Shown here piece after piece: positions 61,939 through 64,000 of a stretch of DNA of 64,000 nt (positions are counted from its first letter, which is position 1; each line of letters starts with the position of its first letter). The stretch spans positions 2,043,001 through 2,107,000 of the forward strand of contig NC_008321.1 in the NCBI RefSeq assembly GCF_000014685.1. The letters run 5' to 3'. The notes beneath the pieces were generated by a model. It was not told the origin of the DNA and did no database searches. It saw only the letters and a list, made by a program, of their open reading frames with translations. The translations under genes were made by a program, and so were the position numbers. Origin of the DNA: Shewanella sp. MR-4 (GTDB lineage Bacteria; Pseudomonadota; Gammaproteobacteria; Enterobacterales; Shewanellaceae).

Positions 61939-64000
61939 CAGTCTGCTCCCCCTGTCGTGGCGGTTGGGGCTTCATTCAGGGCAAATTCCTCGAGTTGGGC
62001 GAGGGTATCCTTGTGGTACAGGCTAAGCATTGGCCGATAGATGTCATCGGCGAGCTTGCCAAAATGTGCCTCGGTAAAGTCGTCGGGAAAATGAAACAGC
62101 CGCTGGTAATGGGGATCTGTGCCTTCGCCAAGTTCACCTTGCTCGTCCAGCCATTCGCTTTGCGCCGCTTCGAGCCGGGCTTTGTGCGGGTCTTTGCTTG
62201 GGTGCGGGTCTTCCTCTTCGTCCGCCCCAGCGCTGGCATAGGCGAGTGAGGTTCTTGGCATAAAACACAGGGGATGAATTTGGCCCTGATAAAAAAGCTG
62301 TAATAAGTTGGCGAGCTGTGCATGGGCAAGCGCTGGCGTAATGGGCGCGAGGGCATGAAAATGCCCCATATCCAGCAGATAGCTTGATTGCAGGTAGCTA
62401 GGTTGAGCCACTCCTGCGGCCATCAAACATAAATGACGCAAATACAAGGCTAAAATGTCCCGCCCATGGGCACTGCCGGGTCGGCAAGTGACCAATCCTT
62501 TAGGGCTGATATCATCGATTCGACCTTCGAGGATCACCCGCTTGGCTTTTAACTGTGTCCCTGCATTCTGATGGGGTAACTCAAAGCTGAGCCGAATATC
62601 GGCATGCCGAGGAGCGACATCGCCGCGCATAAACAGGGTTCTGCCAATCAGCGGCGCGATATCATGGCTGTATTGGCGCAGCAGCAGATCATCAAAGGGC
62701 TGCATTGGCAAATTGCCACTGGCCTTAAGGCGTTGTAACAGTTCAGTACTAGGCTCGTTTTGCCCTTGCTCAAGCGCATCGCCAAGGAGCTGAGCCTGTA
62801 ATAAATAACGCTCTAACGCATTAAGACTAAAGGGCTCATCGTTATCATCCGCTTGAATATTCAGGTTTAAATCTACTTTTAGGGTACGATTAAAGAAATA
62901 CTGCGCGGGATTGCGAAAGAAGCGAATAAAGGCCGAGATATCCACATGCTCTGCTTCGCCAAGGGGCTCAATATCCTGTTGTGCATCACTGCCACTTAGA
63001 GTGTCATCTTCGAGCACTATCTGGGTATGGGCTTCGATAAATCGGCCATGCTGCAACTGGCTATTGCTATCGGGCGGACACCACTGCTGGCTATAACTCT
63101 GTTTTATCCCATGGGAGGCGGGGGCTTGCGGCAGTGCTGCTTGATACAGTTTAGGATCAAAAGGTTGCAGCGGCTGATGGCTCACAATAGCCTCAAGCAA
63201 TGCCTGTTGGGCATCTTCGTTATTGACAGTAGAAGCTTCTGCCGCAAGGGATTCAGGTAAATAGCATAGCTGGCAATATTCTATTAGCTCGGAGACCAGC
63301 ATAGATGGAATACGCTCCGAGTTATCCCGTTCGCTACGGCCAATATAACTGATGTAAAGCTGCTCCCGCGCCGAGAGTAACGCCTCTAAAAACAGGTATC
63401 TATCATCTAATCTACGGGAACGATCGCCTTTGCGCGCACCAAAATGGGCCATCAGATCAAAGCCCACAGGATGTTGCACCCTAGGATAGACACCATCATT
63501 CATCCCCAGCAGACAAACCACCTTGAAGGGAATCGAGCGCATCGGCATTAAGGTACAAAAATTCACGCTGCCCGCGAGGTATCGTTGGCCGACACGTGAC
63601 TCGGTTAAGCGTTGATTAAACCAGAGCGCCAACACTTCGATGCTTAAATCTAAGTCGTTGGCTTGCGGGCCAATATCGGCTGGGCTGGCGGCAAGCAGCT
63701 CTTGCTCTAAGGCGGCAATCGCATCGCGAATTTCCTGCAGCTGCTCACGCTCGTCCTCATCGGGGGCGTAAAAGGCATTTAACAGCTCGGTGAGTTCGAG
63801 TAACCGCAGTGAGGGCGCTTGCGCCTTGGCTAATACTTGGGTGGTCTCATCGAGGACTTCAATAAAATTCAACAGTTTGCCAAGGGCCTGTGCCGATTGG
63901 CCCTCCACCCCAGCAACCGTTAAATAGTGCATTCCCGGCGGGGATGACTGATATAGCGGCGCATCGTCCCTTAAGGCGTAACCTAAGATTAAGCGTTTTA
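61938..64000 (-). CDS. recC: Exonuclease V gamma subunit RecC, 5' end outside window
   Basis: The frame is open to the right edge: upstream of ATG 63932 it reads RLILGYALRDDAPLYQSSPPG, a RecC-like sequence, so the N-terminal part lies beyond the window. Visible about 686 residues include VCLLGMNDGVYPR and the LSISYIGRSE-type region (QLYISYIGRSERDNSERIPS). Helicase-dead, nuclease-dead Chi-recognition subunit. Order recC-recB-recD, overlapping. Confidence 0.95.
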   Translation of the reverse strand, partial: KRLILGYALRDDAPLYQSSPPGMHYLTVAGVEGQSAQALGKLLNFIEVLDETTQVLAKAQAPSLRLLELTELLNAFYAPDEDEREQLQEIRDAIAALEQELLAASPADIGPQANDLDLSIEVLALWFNQRLTESRVGQRYLAGSVNFCTLMPMRSIPFKVVCLLGMNDGVYPRVQHPVGFDLMAHFGARKGDRSRRLDDRYLFLEALLSAREQLYISYIGRSERDNSERIPSMLVSELIEYCQLCYLPESLAAEASTVNNEDAQQALLEAIVSHQPLQPFDPKLYQAALPQAPASHGIKQSYSQQWCPPDSNSQLQHGRFIEAHTQIVLEDDTLSGSDAQQDIEPLGEAEHVDISAFIRFFRNPAQYFFNRTLKVDLNLNIQADDNDEPFSLNALERYLLQAQLLGDALEQGQNEPSTELLQRLKASGNLPMQPFDDLLLRQYSHDIAPLIGRTLFMRGDVAPRHADIRLSFELPHQNAGTQLKAKRVILEGRIDDISPKGLVTCRPGSAHGRDILALYLRHLCLMAAGVAQPSYLQSSYLLDMGHFHALAPITPALAHAQLANLLQLFYQGQIHPLCFMPRTSLAYASAGADEEEDPHPSKDPHKARLEAAQSEWLDEQGELGEGTDPHYQRLFHFPDDFTEAHFGKLADDIYRPMLSLYHKDTLAQLEEFALNEAPTATTGGAD

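Noticed and set aside
1..64000. CRISPR arrays, rRNA operons or complete prophage
   Set aside because: No regularly spaced repeats, no rRNA sequence and no phage structural genes were seen.

Overview
The window looks like a chromosomal stretch of a gammaproteobacterium, most probably Shewanella. The evidence is protein-level resemblance (RimK, IscR, YcfP, LolCDE, HscA, RecBCD close to but distinct from the E. coli versions), plus a DUF3334 protein, a CsiV-type periplasmic protein and Shewanella-like gene neighbourhoods. The species cannot be fixed from sequence reading alone.

Bases 1 to about 7000 are accessory and scarred. The window opens inside an Hsp70-like ATPase gene followed by a HEPN-domain protein with an intact RNxxxH motif. 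Next comes a non-coding stretch with an 18-bp copy of a tRNA-Ser 3' end followed by a tRNA-type terminator, which reads as the far end of an element integrated in a tRNA-Ser gene lying to the left. Beyond it are an unusual methyltransferase-HNH nuclease fusion, a complete IS903-type insertion sequence, and a lipoprotein pseudogene.

From about 7.1 to 42 kb the genome is ordinary housekeeping: sdaA, nagZ, ycfP, acyP, csiV, mfd, lolCDE, suhB, trmJ, cysE, the Fe-S assembly operon iscRSUA-hscBA-fdx (with rimK and iscX as a separate unit behind a terminator), ndk, an IbpA-type small heat-shock gene, ilvIH, a Bcr/CflA transporter, a secreted choice-of-anchor I lipoprotein, a MocR regulator divergent from a LysE exporter, and a SulP transporter. 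Several genes carry readable control signals: tandem IscR sites, an FNR/EtrA box, a sigma-32 promoter with a ROSE-like RNA thermometer, a four-unit PHO box, MocR-type repeats, and a possible attenuator before ilvI.

An IS3-family element (42108-43406, 3-bp target duplication, canonical A6G frameshift site) has landed between sulP and its terminator. From 43.5 kb to the end are a GST, trhO, small unknowns, the PTS phosphorelay ptsH-ptsI-crr with an ACT protein, a Cache-type chemoreceptor, a CheX-like DUF3334 protein, a LacI regulator, a DnaQ-like exonuclease, a truncated methyltransferase, and recC-recB-recD, with recC running off the right edge. No complete tRNA, rRNA or CRISPR array was seen.
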